Shown here piece after piece: positions 33,307 to 41,905 of a stretch of DNA of 46,376 bases. A program made the translations under genes and the position numbers. Below the pieces are notes generated by a model. That model ran no database searches, was not told where the DNA came from, and worked only from the letters and a program-made list of their open reading frames with translations. Source of the DNA: Pseudomonadota bacterium (GTDB lineage Bacteria > Bdellovibrionota > FAC87 > UBA2466); contig RFNO01000098.1 of assembly GCA_009927165.1 (NCBI GenBank), positions 1 through 46,376 on the forward strand. Reading direction: 5' to 3'. Numbering within the stretch: the first letter of the stretch is position 1; every line of letters begins with the position of its first letter.

Positions 33307-35214
33307 GTGCCATCTCATCGTTTGACGTTTTTTTCAAAATCACTCGCTTGTGTTCTGATTGTCTTCGTTTCTTGGTGGGGGCTGAAACAATTTCCCGCTA
33401 GCTCATCTGAAAGCAAGTTCGTTCCCTCATTAAACTGTGGAGACTTGGTTCAAATGGCTCGTTGGGGAGCGTCTCACCACAGCCTGAAATCAAATGCACT
33501 TCAATCGACCCGTGCCGCAAAAAAAACAGCCGAAATGTTTGTCCAAAAAATCGATCCGCACCGAATTCTTTTTTTAGAAGAGGAAGTGACTGATTTAAGA
33601 AATCAAGTTTTGGCTTCTTGGGACTCTTTCTTGAATCAAAAAAATTGTTCCGTTTTTGATTCTTGGTTTAATAACCATATTCAATCAGTCAAAAAACGCT
33701 TTATCCAACAAGCCACTTTGTTCTCAGAAAAAAATCTTTCGCTTGCTAAAAGAAATAAAGCAAGCAAGACTTCGAACACATTTAACCAGTTTGCAAAGAA
33801 TGTCCAGGAACTCTCCCAGCGCCAAAACAAAATAATTCAAGAATGGGTCGATTCTACTCCCTTAGAAGTTTTAAAAAGCTATCGGAATCACAAAGAGCTA
33901 TTTGTGCGTGAAAGAGCCGAACAGATTTTAGCCACTGAGCAGCTCAATGGCCGAGTTATTCTAGCGAAAGCAGTTCTTGGTTCTTTAGATCCTTATTCTA
34001 CGTACTATTCAAAAAGTGAATTCAAAGAGTTCTATGATGAGCTATCGGGAGAATCAGCTGGCGTGGGAATTCGAGTTCAAAAATCTCTGAAAGGACTTTG
34101 GGTCGAAGAAACTATTCCTGAGTCTCCTGCTCAAGAGGCTGGAATAAAAAAGGGTGATTTGATTGTGAAAATTAATGACCAATCAATTGAAAAAATGAGT
34201 TTCAATGAAGCCACTGAGCTTTTAAAAGGGGCAAAAGATACTGCCGTAAACCTAACAATTGCTTCCCAAAACAGAGATAAGACCATATCTCTTACTCGTT
34301 CGGAATCTGCATTTCAGGACAAAAAAGTAGGTTCCGAATGGTTAGCTACTGCGGGAGGGAAAAAAATATTTGTCATCACTATCCCAAGTTTTTACGGAAG
34401 GGGAGGTATGGGACAGACCGCAGAGGAAGACAGTAGCTCTGATGATGTAAAAACCCAGTTAGAGCGACTCAAGAAAAGCGAAGAGAACTTTCAAGCGGTT
34501 GTTCTGGATTTGCGAGGCAATCCGGGCGGATATTTAGAAGAAGCAGTTGCGATGGCTGGGTTGTTTTTAGGTTCTGAAACCGTAGTGGGCGTAAAAGATC
34601 AAACTGAAACTCGAGTGATAACACCAGAAGAGAGCAACAAACCTGTTTATGATGGACCCTTAGTTGTTTTGGTGGATAAAGAGACAGCCAGTGCCGGCGA
34701 GGTTCTCGCAGCTGCGCTTAAAGATCATCAACGCGCTTTATTAGTGGGTACGTCCGCTACTTACGGTAAGGGGAGTGTTCAAAAACTTTTTCAGTTAGAT
34801 GATCCTTTCTTGGATTTAGGAACGCAGGCAGCTACGGGAGTTATTAAATTAACGACGAGTGTTTTTTATTCGCCTCTGGGACATTCTCCGGCCAATGGAG
34901 GAGTTACAACCCAAATCCAATTGGGTGAATCTGAAGAGAAAAACAGCCAGCACCATTCGTTACTTGTTAAAGTCGAAGACATCTCTCCTTTGGTGGGTCC
35001 TTCGACTTTGGAAAAACTCCAACAAAGAGAACCTTTATTACAGCAAGCGATATCGGCCCTCGAACTCAACAAATCAAGTACAGATCTGTTGGCCAGAACG
35101 GAAGCCGACTCCATGATGCGCAACGCGGTAGAGTTGGCCGGTAATTTCTCGGAGTCGTCTTTTGAGATACTTCGCCAATCTGAAACCAGAAAACCGAACA
35201 ACGTAATGCGTTAA
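33307..35214 (+). CDS. C-terminal processing protease (S41, Prc/CtpA family)
   Basis: A 635-residue protein with an N-terminal membrane or signal segment (KSLACVLIVFVSWWGL) and a long Prc-like N-terminal region of about 220 residues. A PDZ domain follows (GVGIRVQKSLKGLWVEETIPESPAQEAGIKKGDLIVKI), then the S41 core with LDLRGNPGGYLEEAV, the catalytic serine in TASAGE (about S462) and lysine in TYGKGS (about K488). Tail-specific proteases trim periplasmic proteins, including peptidoglycan hydrolases. I choose the GTG at 33307, ten bases after GGGGGG; a GTG at 33247 would add 20 residues. Confidence 0.9.
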   Translation: MPSHRLTFFSKSLACVLIVFVSWWGLKQFPASSSESKFVPSLNCGDLVQMARWGASHHSLKSNALQSTRAAKKTAEMFVQKIDPHRILFLEEEVTDLRNQVLASWDSFLNQKNCSVFDSWFNNHIQSVKKRFIQQATLFSEKNLSLAKRNKASKTSNTFNQFAKNVQELSQRQNKIIQEWVDSTPLEVLKSYRNHKELFVRERAEQILATEQLNGRVILAKAVLGSLDPYSTYYSKSEFKEFYDELSGESAGVGIRVQKSLKGLWVEETIPESPAQEAGIKKGDLIVKINDQSIEKMSFNEATELLKGAKDTAVNLTIASQNRDKTISLTRSESAFQDKKVGSEWLATAGGKKIFVITIPSFYGRGGMGQTAEEDSSSDDVKTQLERLKKSEENFQAVVLDLRGNPGGYLEEAVAMAGLFLGSETVVGVKDQTETRVITPEESNKPVYDGPLVVLVDKETASAGEVLAAALKDHQRALLVGTSATYGKGSVQKLFQLDDPFLDLGTQAATGVIKLTTSVFYSPLGHSPANGGVTTQIQLGESEEKNSQHHSLLVKVEDISPLVGPSTLEKLQQREPLLQQAISALELNKSSTDLLARTEADSMMRNAVELAGNFSESSFEILRQSETRKPNNVMR

Positions 35215-35335
35215 TTCTTTCGTGGGATTCTCCTTCTTGGTTTTAACTAGATTGGGCTATGATATGAGTGTCTTTTCCGGCTCAGCGAATCATAGCTGAA
35301 CGAGGGAAGCACTAACCCTTAGCAGAGGAAACATC

Positions 35336-35494
35336 ATGGCTGAAGAAACCGCCTATTGTGTCAAGTGCCGACAAAAAACAACAATGAAAGACACTCAAGA
35401 AGTGAAAATGAAAAACGGCAGACCTGCCCTTCAGGGAAAATGTTCTGCTTGTGGAACGGGTGTCTACAAGATTCTGTCTCAGAAACCTTCCTAA
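35336..35494 (+). CDS. Small zinc-ribbon protein (DUF5679-like)
   Basis: A 52-residue protein beginning MAEETAYCVKCRQKTTMK with a second CSACG motif near residue 37, so two CxxC pairs form a zinc ribbon. The KMKNGRPALQGKC segment matches the DUF5679 family, small proteins of unknown function often found in archaea and bacteria. AGAGGA lies seven bases before the ATG. It ends three bases before the convergent diguanylate cyclase stop. A short stem TCAGC/GCTGA lies in its upstream region (about 35283-35300). Confidence 0.75.
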   Translation: MAEETAYCVKCRQKTTMKDTQEVKMKNGRPALQGKCSACGTGVYKILSQKPS

Positions 35495-35497
35495 GTT

Positions 35498-36460
35498 TTA
35501 TTTTTTTGAGGGTTTGTCTTCGAATTGGCAAAAGCGATTCCTACCATTTGCTTTTGCCTGATAGAGGGCAGAGTCTGCTTGGTGGATAAGATTGGTCTGT
35601 AATTCATCTAGGTTTACGTCTTGAGACCAACCTAACATTAAAGAAGAAGTTCCCAAGCTGATCGTGATGGGGATTCGCTTGCCTTCAAAAATAAATAGAG
35701 TGCTTTCGATATTTTTTCTTAAGCGCTCACAAAATATCTTTGCCCCGTCAGCGTCGCAGTTATTAAGAATAAACATAAACTCTTCGCCACCAAATCTTCC
35801 CGCTAAATCCGTTTCCCTCATCATGTTTTTAATGATGGTAGCTACGAGTTTTAAAACATAATCTCCTGCTTGATGCCCATAGGTATCATTGACTCGTTTA
35901 AAATGATCAACGTCTCCCATGATGAGAGTGAGAGGTCTTTTTTCTCGCAGTGAATTCTTAAGAAGCTTTTTAAGATGTTCTTCGAGGTATGTCTTATTAA
36001 ACATTCGAGTGAGTCCATCAGTCACAGACTCTTTCTTTCGTTCTTCGTATTTCAATTGAAGCATTACTTCAGCAGAAACATTTCGAAAGGTGAGAACTGC
36101 TCCAAGTAATTGCGATTGAGACCCAAAAACAGGCACTGCACCGATAATCAAGTTGAGTTCGCTGTACGCTTTGGTGCTTCCTTTTACTTCATCCAGGCGA
36201 ACCGATTGCCCAGTCCTAATCACGGTTTCTGAAGGATAGGGGAGTGACGCATCGATTTTGATTAATTCCGAAAGTTGTCCAACTTTCAGGATCTTTCGAT
36301 GGGATTCTCCAGTCAACTCAGTGAAAGCGATATTGAATTCCAAAACCTTACCTTGGCAATCTACAACACAAAACGCATCCAAAAAAATATCAAAATAGGA
36401 ACGGTACTGGTCAATCCAGTCCTGTAAAGGATTTTTATTTTCTAATGCCTGCGCTTTCAT
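35498..36460 (-). CDS. PAS-GGDEF diguanylate cyclase
   Basis: A 320-residue cytoplasmic enzyme. A PAS domain spans about 20-135 (FCVVDCQGKVLEFNIAF), then a short coiled linker and the GGDEF domain: DVDHFKRVNDTYGH, the inhibitory I-site RETD (215-218) and the active motif GGEEF (224-228). It should make c-di-GMP and be subject to product feedback. It is the last gene of the partner-switching operon, starting four bases after the STAS stop. The PAS domain may sense redox, oxygen or a ligand; the cofactor cannot be told. Confidence 0.92.
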   Translation of the reverse strand: MKAQALENKNPLQDWIDQYRSYFDIFLDAFCVVDCQGKVLEFNIAFTELTGESHRKILKVGQLSELIKIDASLPYPSETVIRTGQSVRLDEVKGSTKAYSELNLIIGAVPVFGSQSQLLGAVLTFRNVSAEVMLQLKYEERKKESVTDGLTRMFNKTYLEEHLKKLLKNSLREKRPLTLIMGDVDHFKRVNDTYGHQAGDYVLKLVATIIKNMMRETDLAGRFGGEEFMFILNNCDADGAKIFCERLRKNIESTLFIFEGKRIPITISLGTSSLMLGWSQDVNLDELQTNLIHQADSALYQAKANGRNRFCQFEDKPSKK

Positions 36461-36464
36461 TTAA

Positions 36465-36935
36465 TTATTTCTTGAATGCAAAATACTGCTTGGGATTGCC
36501 ATCAAGCTCCATTTCTCCATTTTTGCAGTTCTCACAAGAGAACGATTCCGCTACCTGAGGAGATGATAAAGATAGTTCCTTTTGCCCAACGAGAACTAAT
36601 TTTTCAGTCTCACAATTGTCACAAACATAAGGCACGAAAACTGACACTACTTTCGCCTGTCCGGAAAAGCTTGGGATCATATTCATTTGGCGCACAATAA
36701 CCGGTGGACATTCGATATAAAATATTTCCCGTCCAGACAGTTCCTTCCCAAGGTTGACCCAGTTCCGAATACCTAGTGAATTGATACCGGTTACTTCTGA
36801 TAAATTTAAATAAAGAGGTCCATTTTCTTTTTTAATTACGTCAAAGCTCGCATCTTCATCGATGACTCCCTTCAACTTGAGTTGAGGCTGCCCATCAACC
36901 ATTATTTTTTCAATTTTTAGTTTGTCATTTATCAT
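36465..36935 (-). CDS. STAS-domain anti-sigma antagonist with C-terminal zinc ribbon
   Basis: A 156-residue protein. Residues 5-100 have the STAS pattern, with LYLNLSEVTGINSLGIRNW; S53 in NSLG sits where RsbV-type antagonists are phosphorylated (DST in B. subtilis RsbV). Residues 104-140 hold two CxxC pairs (C105/C108 and C134/C137), a zinc ribbon not present in ordinary antagonists. The first bases overlap the end of the kinase gene, with GAGGAA upstream. It is predicted to be the phosphorylation target of the adjacent kinase. Confidence 0.75.
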   Translation of the reverse strand: MINDKLKIEKIMVDGQPQLKLKGVIDEDASFDVIKKENGPLYLNLSEVTGINSLGIRNWVNLGKELSGREIFYIECPPVIVRQMNMIPSFSGQAKVVSVFVPYVCDNCETEKLVLVGQKELSLSSPQVAESFSCENCKNGEMELDGNPKQYFAFKK

Positions 36936-37669
36936 TTTGAAGATTCCTCAAAAAAATTGAATGAAAAATTATCGGGGTCAAAGGAGCTCATATTGGAAAG
37001 CCAACAGGATATGAGTGTCCGTTGATTGGGTGATACACGCATATGCAAATGAGTGACATTTTCAAATATCATAAATAGGCCTAGTCCCGCCCCTGAACCT
37101 TTCTGCTCAATCAGTTCACGTTGTCCTTTGGGAGCGTAACAGCGTGAGAAACATGAAGCTAGATTTGCAAACATGAGACTCCCTCCGTGATCTTCAACAA
37201 CGAGATGTAGGCCTTCCTTATTTTCTTTGAAACCTATGCCAATTGCTTCAGGTTGAGTGAGTTGTGCAGGGTTTTGTCTTAGGTATTTCTCTTGGCCCTG
37301 GCTGCTTTTGTAAGCGTGGTAAAAAGCGTTCGTTAGCAATTCCTCGGCAACACACTGGAGTCGATTACGATTCTGTAAGGTTTTTCCAAACTGAGTCGTT
37401 TCGATGATGTTTTGGATAATTGAGTGTCTGTCCGAACTGTTTTCAAAGTAATCGAGTTTATCGAAGGAGTTGATTTCCCATGTGTACTGAGCTTTCACTC
37501 CTTTTTGGAGTTGTTGCGTGTTCACGACACAGGCGTCTTGTAGTCCTAGAACAGTAGAATGCAAATGCCGAATTCCTTCAGATATTTTTAAGGCAGCCTC
37601 CATTTTCGAAAACAAGCCAACGCAGAGAGTGTCCGTTTGAGGCTGTGGTTTTTGTTTAGCTGAAATCAT
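36932..37669 (-). CDS. RsbW/RsbT-like serine kinase (HATPase_c_2)
   Basis: A 245-residue protein with an extra N-terminal region of about 95 residues. A GHKL ATPase of the anti-sigma kinase type follows: EELLTNAFYHAYK (N box, about 109-121), VVEDHGGSL (G1, D160) and GSGAGLGLFM (G2, about 191-200). Such proteins phosphorylate a STAS partner and bind a sigma factor or other client. The gene overlaps the phosphatase gene by four bases and the STAS gene by four bases. No sigma factor gene is nearby, so its client is unknown. Confidence 0.85.
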   Translation of the reverse strand: MISAKQKPQPQTDTLCVGLFSKMEAALKISEGIRHLHSTVLGLQDACVVNTQQLQKGVKAQYTWEINSFDKLDYFENSSDRHSIIQNIIETTQFGKTLQNRNRLQCVAEELLTNAFYHAYKSSQGQEKYLRQNPAQLTQPEAIGIGFKENKEGLHLVVEDHGGSLMFANLASCFSRCYAPKGQRELIEQKGSGAGLGLFMIFENVTHLHMRVSPNQRTLISCWLSNMSSFDPDNFSFNFFEESSK

Positions 37670-39615
37670 GCGGCTTTCGATTCATTTCTGAGTTGCGAAT
37701 GGGGTTTTTTCCATCCGAAAAGAACAAAAGTAATATCGTCATCTTGGTGCGCATCGCCCATAAATGTCTCAACTGATTTGACCAATTCGAGTTTGATTTC
37801 CTCGAGCGTTCGATTCCCTATGGATGCAAATAAGTTTTTGAGTGCTCTTTCGCCCCAAGCTTTACCTTCTTTGTTATGAGCTTCCGAAATTCCGTCTGAA
37901 TAAAGGAGAACCGAATCTCCTGCTTCCATTTGGAGCTGAAGAGTCTCATATTGGGTTTCCGCAGAAAACCCAAGTCGTTCACCCCGAACAAACAGAGCTT
38001 CTGCTTTTGGTTTTTTTTGTTCATTTTGGGACTTTAAATGGGAGAACTGACTGCCCTTTACATAAAACGGAGACTCATGTCCTGCATTAGAAACAGCTAA
38101 TTGCCCAGTCTTCAAATCTAATTGGGCCACAGCCATCGTCATGAGCAGTTCGCCTTTACAGGACTGATAAACGATTTCATTTACCCGATTCAGCATTTCT
38201 GACGGAGAGAGCACTTTTCCTGCAGTAAAACTATTTAAAGTGGATACACAGCTCTTAACCACAGCAGTTACAATAGCAGCGGGAGCTCCATGGCCAGTGG
38301 CATCGCCAAGTATTACTGTTAACTTATCATCTTTTACGAAGGCATCCCAAAGATCGCCCCCGCACTCGCTTGCTGCTTTGTAATAGGGAACCACTTCCGT
38401 AGAATCAATGTTCAATTTGGGAGGGGTCAGAATGGTATTCTGAATAAGACTAGCAGTTGCAAGTTCCTCTTCCATCCTAGCCTTTTCAGCTGTTTCTTTA
38501 ATGAGAGCAATGATTTTTACCGTCATCCACTGAAATGTTGTTGCTACGCTCTCCACCTCATCACCCGATTTAATATCTACTTTGACATCCAGATTTCCCG
38601 CTCCAATTTCTCTTGCAGCATGTTCAAGTTTTTGTATGTTCTGGGTGAGTGTAGCGGCAAAAATGACGCTGACTGCGAGAGCAATGGCAATAATGAGTAA
38701 ACCAATGAGTAGTGTTTGTTGAGTGATAGTTCTTAAGGCTCTAAATGCATCACTTTTTTTGATCTGAGATACTGCGAATGCATCGCCTAAACCCGTTTCT
38801 CCTAAGTTTCCTAAGTAGCTTTCTTTACCCAACTCAAGTTCTAAGGATTCTCGAGGAAATGTTCTGGTTTCAAGTTTCTGTACAATAGGATGATTATATT
38901 TTTTGTTATTAAACTCAAAAAGCGGCTGTAATTGCGGATGGCTAATAAGAAAACCCGATTTGGAAATCAAGAATAGCTCAGCTAGCTCAGACTGCCTGAG
39001 GTTGTTGGTCATGAAGTCCTGGAGCATATCGATCGCAATGAGAGTTTGTTGAGACTGGTCATTTAAGAATGAACTAGAAACAATAATCGTAAGAAGTGGA
39101 AGTGACACTTTTTTCGAGTCTGTTCCAAATGATACGGATCGATTCAAAAGCTGAATTCCTGCTTCATTAGGAACTACGTTCTGCGCGAGGGGTTTTAATC
39201 TGTCGACTTGTTTGTAGTCGTTTGAAGAGAGATTGTATTTTTTCAAAAGACTGATGTTTTCATGATAGCGGTTGATCTTGTAGGTTTCGCCAGTTTTTTG
39301 AAGAAAAGTAATCGCAAAAACTTCTGAAGAAAGACGTTTTGAAAGACCTCGGTACAACTGGGGATCGTCCAGGGATCCGCTGGCGGCGGACTGATAAACG
39401 CGAGGAATTAAGATTTGCAGCTCTTCCATTCGTCCTTTCAACTCGAGCTTGATCTCGCTAATAGTTGATTTGAGGTTATTGAGATTCCAATCAAGAACAA
39501 AAAGCTTTTTATCTTCGGAGAACGTTTTTCGGGAAAAGAAAAAGAAGGTCGATAGTCCCGCTACGACAATCGCTAAAAGAACGGAAAGAAATTTATATTT
39601 CAGTGATAATTTCAT
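37666..39615 (-). CDS. Membrane-bound SpoIIE/RsbU-type PP2C phosphatase with sensor domain
   Basis: A 649-residue protein. Two transmembrane helices (about 8-28 and 300-322) flank a periplasmic Cache-like sensor of about 270 residues. A HAMP domain (about 323-375) and a coiled linker (ARMEEELATASLIQNTIL) lead to the PP2C domain with GGDLWDAF (about 418), GDATGHG (about 432), SDGISEAHN (about 572) and DDDITFV (about 624), the metal-binding acidic residues. It is expected to dephosphorylate the STAS partner in response to a periplasmic signal. First gene of the operon; the upstream 160 bases hold no other gene. Confidence 0.92.
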   Translation of the reverse strand: MKLSLKYKFLSVLLAIVVAGLSTFFFFSRKTFSEDKKLFVLDWNLNNLKSTISEIKLELKGRMEELQILIPRVYQSAASGSLDDPQLYRGLSKRLSSEVFAITFLQKTGETYKINRYHENISLLKKYNLSSNDYKQVDRLKPLAQNVVPNEAGIQLLNRSVSFGTDSKKVSLPLLTIIVSSSFLNDQSQQTLIAIDMLQDFMTNNLRQSELAELFLISKSGFLISHPQLQPLFEFNNKKYNHPIVQKLETRTFPRESLELELGKESYLGNLGETGLGDAFAVSQIKKSDAFRALRTITQQTLLIGLLIIAIALAVSVIFAATLTQNIQKLEHAAREIGAGNLDVKVDIKSGDEVESVATTFQWMTVKIIALIKETAEKARMEEELATASLIQNTILTPPKLNIDSTEVVPYYKAASECGGDLWDAFVKDDKLTVILGDATGHGAPAAIVTAVVKSCVSTLNSFTAGKVLSPSEMLNRVNEIVYQSCKGELLMTMAVAQLDLKTGQLAVSNAGHESPFYVKGSQFSHLKSQNEQKKPKAEALFVRGERLGFSAETQYETLQLQMEAGDSVLLYSDGISEAHNKEGKAWGERALKNLFASIGNRTLEEIKLELVKSVETFMGDAHQDDDITFVLFGWKKPHSQLRNESKAA

Positions 39616-39774
39616 AGTGTTGTGAGCCCTCTTAGAGCCTCTGTCTAGTTAGATATCGGCTGAAGAGTTGAAAAAGATTACACTTTTGTTAGTTAAGGAA
39701 GGCGCGAAGCGTCAAAAAAATAAATCGACGACCTTGGGCGTTGTTGATACCTGTTTCCCAGGGATTCACTTTTC

Positions 39775-40617
39775 ATGAAAAAAACATCTCAAATTCGAGG
39801 TTTTCAGTGGCTAATTACCTTTGCACTTTTGTTTTTTTGTTGGGGTCAATGCTTTTCAGCGTCAGTGGGTTTTTTGGCCTTTGGTGATTCAGGCTCCGGG
39901 GATGCTAATCAAAAAACAGTGGCTCGTGCTACGGCTCGTTTTTGTCAGGACGAGATTTGCCAATTCGTTCTTCTCTTGGGGGACAATATTTATCCTTCAG
40001 GAGTGGAGTCTTATCAGGACCCTCAATGGCAAACCAAATTTGAAGAGCCCTATGAATCTTTAGATATGCCTTTTTATCCAACTTTGGGAAATCATGACTA
40101 TCGTGGCAGTCTCCAAGCGCAGATCGATTTTTCAAAAATGTGCAGTAAATGGAAATTTCCGTCGCGTTATTACGGGTTTCAAAAAGAGGACGTCGATTTT
40201 TTTGTGATCGATACCGAGAACTTCGATGATGAGCAGGTACTTTGGCTCAAAGAACAAATCGCCTTGTCGAGGACACAGTGGAAAATTGTGTACGGTCATC
40301 GTCCTATTTTTTCCCACGGCATGCATGGCGACACGTCTTCACTGAAAGAAAAGCTGCTGCCATTATTAAAGAATCGGATTGATTTTTATTTTTCGGGGCA
40401 TGATCACAACTTGGAATACTTAACACGAGGTGAGCGGCCTGATTTTATCGTTAGTGGAGCTGCCTCCGAGCATCGTCCGGTAAGCAAGGGGAAATCTACT
40501 GTATTTGCTTCTAGTCAACTAGGTTTTGCTCACCTTCTTTTAACCAAAAACAAAGCTCTATTTCGCTTTCTGGACGAAGAAGGCGATGAGCTGTTTCGGC
40601 ACAATATAAAAAAGTAA
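39775..40617 (+). CDS. Exported metallophosphoesterase (TRAP-like acid phosphatase)
   Basis: A 280-residue calcineurin-like phosphoesterase with a signal peptide (residues 1-30). Its metal-binding motifs are FGDSGSGD, LLGDNIY, LGNHDY, YGHRPIFSHG and SGHDHN. The pattern is close to tartrate-resistant purple acid phosphatases. It would act in the periplasm or outside the cell on phosphate esters, for example to scavenge phosphate. The Shine-Dalgarno region CAGGGA is about 11 bases from the ATG. It converges with the next gene four bases away. Confidence 0.88.
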   Translation: MKKTSQIRGFQWLITFALLFFCWGQCFSASVGFLAFGDSGSGDANQKTVARATARFCQDEICQFVLLLGDNIYPSGVESYQDPQWQTKFEEPYESLDMPFYPTLGNHDYRGSLQAQIDFSKMCSKWKFPSRYYGFQKEDVDFFVIDTENFDDEQVLWLKEQIALSRTQWKIVYGHRPIFSHGMHGDTSSLKEKLLPLLKNRIDFYFSGHDHNLEYLTRGERPDFIVSGAASEHRPVSKGKSTVFASSQLGFAHLLLTKNKALFRFLDEEGDELFRHNIKK

Positions 40618-40621
40618 CAGT

Positions 40622-41521
40622 TTATTTTCCTGATTTTCGATGGGTTTCTTTGCTTCCCTCATTGAGTTTCTGGGTAAGTTTAAGAATATGGTATTGGTAA
40701 TCATCCAGTTGTGCTTTGTTTGCAACGATAAAAGACTTAGCTAATCTATCGATCATCTTGACGAGTTTTTTAGTGTTTTTTAATCGAAGGTCTTCTAATT
40801 GTTTTTTCTCATTATTTGGAAGCGAATCAGGAATGGTAATTAGTGTATCCTCATTCATTTTGCCCAGACCAGACTCAATTATAGAGAGAATGTCCTTGGA
40901 CTCTTTGGGATTCATTGCCAGAATTCCAGTATTTGAAAGCGCCATCTGAGACTTACGCATTTTTGAATAATCAAAAGCGGTTAAGGTAGCTGACAATACT
41001 TTCATGAGTCGTACATCTTCGTCCAAGTTTTTGTGAGCGATATTCCGACGAGCTTTAGGTAGTTTTCTTACACCCCGATTGAATTCGTCCAGGTACTCAA
41101 TATAGGTCAGCATAACTATCGAAGCTTCTAGCAAAAGCAGGTTTGAACAAATTTTCTTTTCGAATTGTTTAATCAAAAGGGGGCTTTTTCCAAGTTCGTC
41201 AATAAAGATCGAGTCTGCCTCCAGCCTTTTTCTTTCGGTAATCATAGCTTGCAACAAATTAATGTCCGGGAGAACTTTTCCCTTTTCACTAAATTGTGTT
41301 GTCACCTTAAGTTTTCTATCGCCCAAAATATTTCGAAACTCTTCTGAGAGTCCATCGGATTTATTTTCCACTTCAAAGTATCTCACTAAGGTTTGTTGAT
41401 GAAGGCTTTGATATTGATTGAAAAGAACCTTGAGAAAAAGTGGGTTACCGATATCAACTGGTTCGTTTGCCCAAGAGGCGAAGTTCACAAATAAACAGAG
41501 GATTGAAATGGCTAATCTCAT
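40622..41521 (-). CDS. Exported protein of unknown function
   Basis: A 299-residue protein with a signal peptide (MRLAISILCLFVNFASWA) and an otherwise mostly helical mature part, rich in Leu, Lys and Glu, with a single cysteine near residue 120. There are no recognised motifs. A TATGAT box lies 17 bases before the ATG and there is no Shine-Dalgarno sequence, so its leader may be about five bases. It diverges from the small lipoprotein gene across 73 bases. Confidence 0.55.
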   Translation of the reverse strand: MRLAISILCLFVNFASWANEPVDIGNPLFLKVLFNQYQSLHQQTLVRYFEVENKSDGLSEEFRNILGDRKLKVTTQFSEKGKVLPDINLLQAMITERKRLEADSIFIDELGKSPLLIKQFEKKICSNLLLLEASIVMLTYIEYLDEFNRGVRKLPKARRNIAHKNLDEDVRLMKVLSATLTAFDYSKMRKSQMALSNTGILAMNPKESKDILSIIESGLGKMNEDTLITIPDSLPNNEKKQLEDLRLKNTKKLVKMIDRLAKSFIVANKAQLDDYQYHILKLTQKLNEGSKETHRKSGK

Positions 41522-41532
41522 AAATAAAGTTT

Positions 41533-41538
41533 ATCATA
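41533..41538 (-). promoter_or_regulatory. -10 box (TATGAT) of the exported-protein gene
   Basis: TATGAT on the minus strand (five of six consensus bases) begins 17 bases before the ATG at 41521. No strong -35 is visible. It is one of several -10 boxes unusually close to a start codon in this window. Confidence 0.35.
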
Positions 41539-41594
41539 CTATCCTCATCTCCCAAGGTCTGTTAAGGGTTTCGATTTCTTGGAAAGGAAATGCC

Positions 41595-41903
41595 ATGCGG
41601 CTGATTTCAATCCTCATTCTTAGCTTCCTTACAGGATGCGTCTCAAAGCCTGTGAGTTTGAAACAGGATGTGGGTGGTTTCAAAATGGAAGGAAAACTGG
41701 TCAGCAGCTTTAAGTGCCGTTTAGGCAATGATGAACGTTTTTTAGCGGTGCTTGAAAAAGAATCTGGTGGTTGTGAGCTTTCTTACGTTAAATTTGGTGA
41801 GAAAAAGTCTATAGCCACTAGCATCCAAGGGACTGAACACTGTGCCAAAGTCTTGGACAGAACCAAAGCCATTTTAGAGTCGGCCAAATTTCAATGTGGT
41901 TGA
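41595..41903 (+). CDS. Small lipoprotein of unknown function
   Basis: A 102-residue protein with a lipoprotein signal ending in the lipobox LTGC (MRLISILILSFLTGC). The mature part has three further cysteines and a beta-rich pattern. AAAGGA precedes the ATG at 41595; the frame is open further upstream but has no ribosome-binding site there. It converges with the barrel-protein gene two bases away. Function unknown. Confidence 0.68.
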   Translation: MRLISILILSFLTGCVSKPVSLKQDVGGFKMEGKLVSSFKCRLGNDERFLAVLEKESGGCELSYVKFGEKKSIATSIQGTEHCAKVLDRTKAILESAKFQCG

Positions 41904-41905
41904 AG

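Noticed and set aside
39700-39722. GGCGC-GAA-GCGTC followed by an A-run, resembling a terminator
   Set aside because: The stem is only five base pairs including a G-U pair, and on the minus strand the T-run lies before the stem rather than after it.
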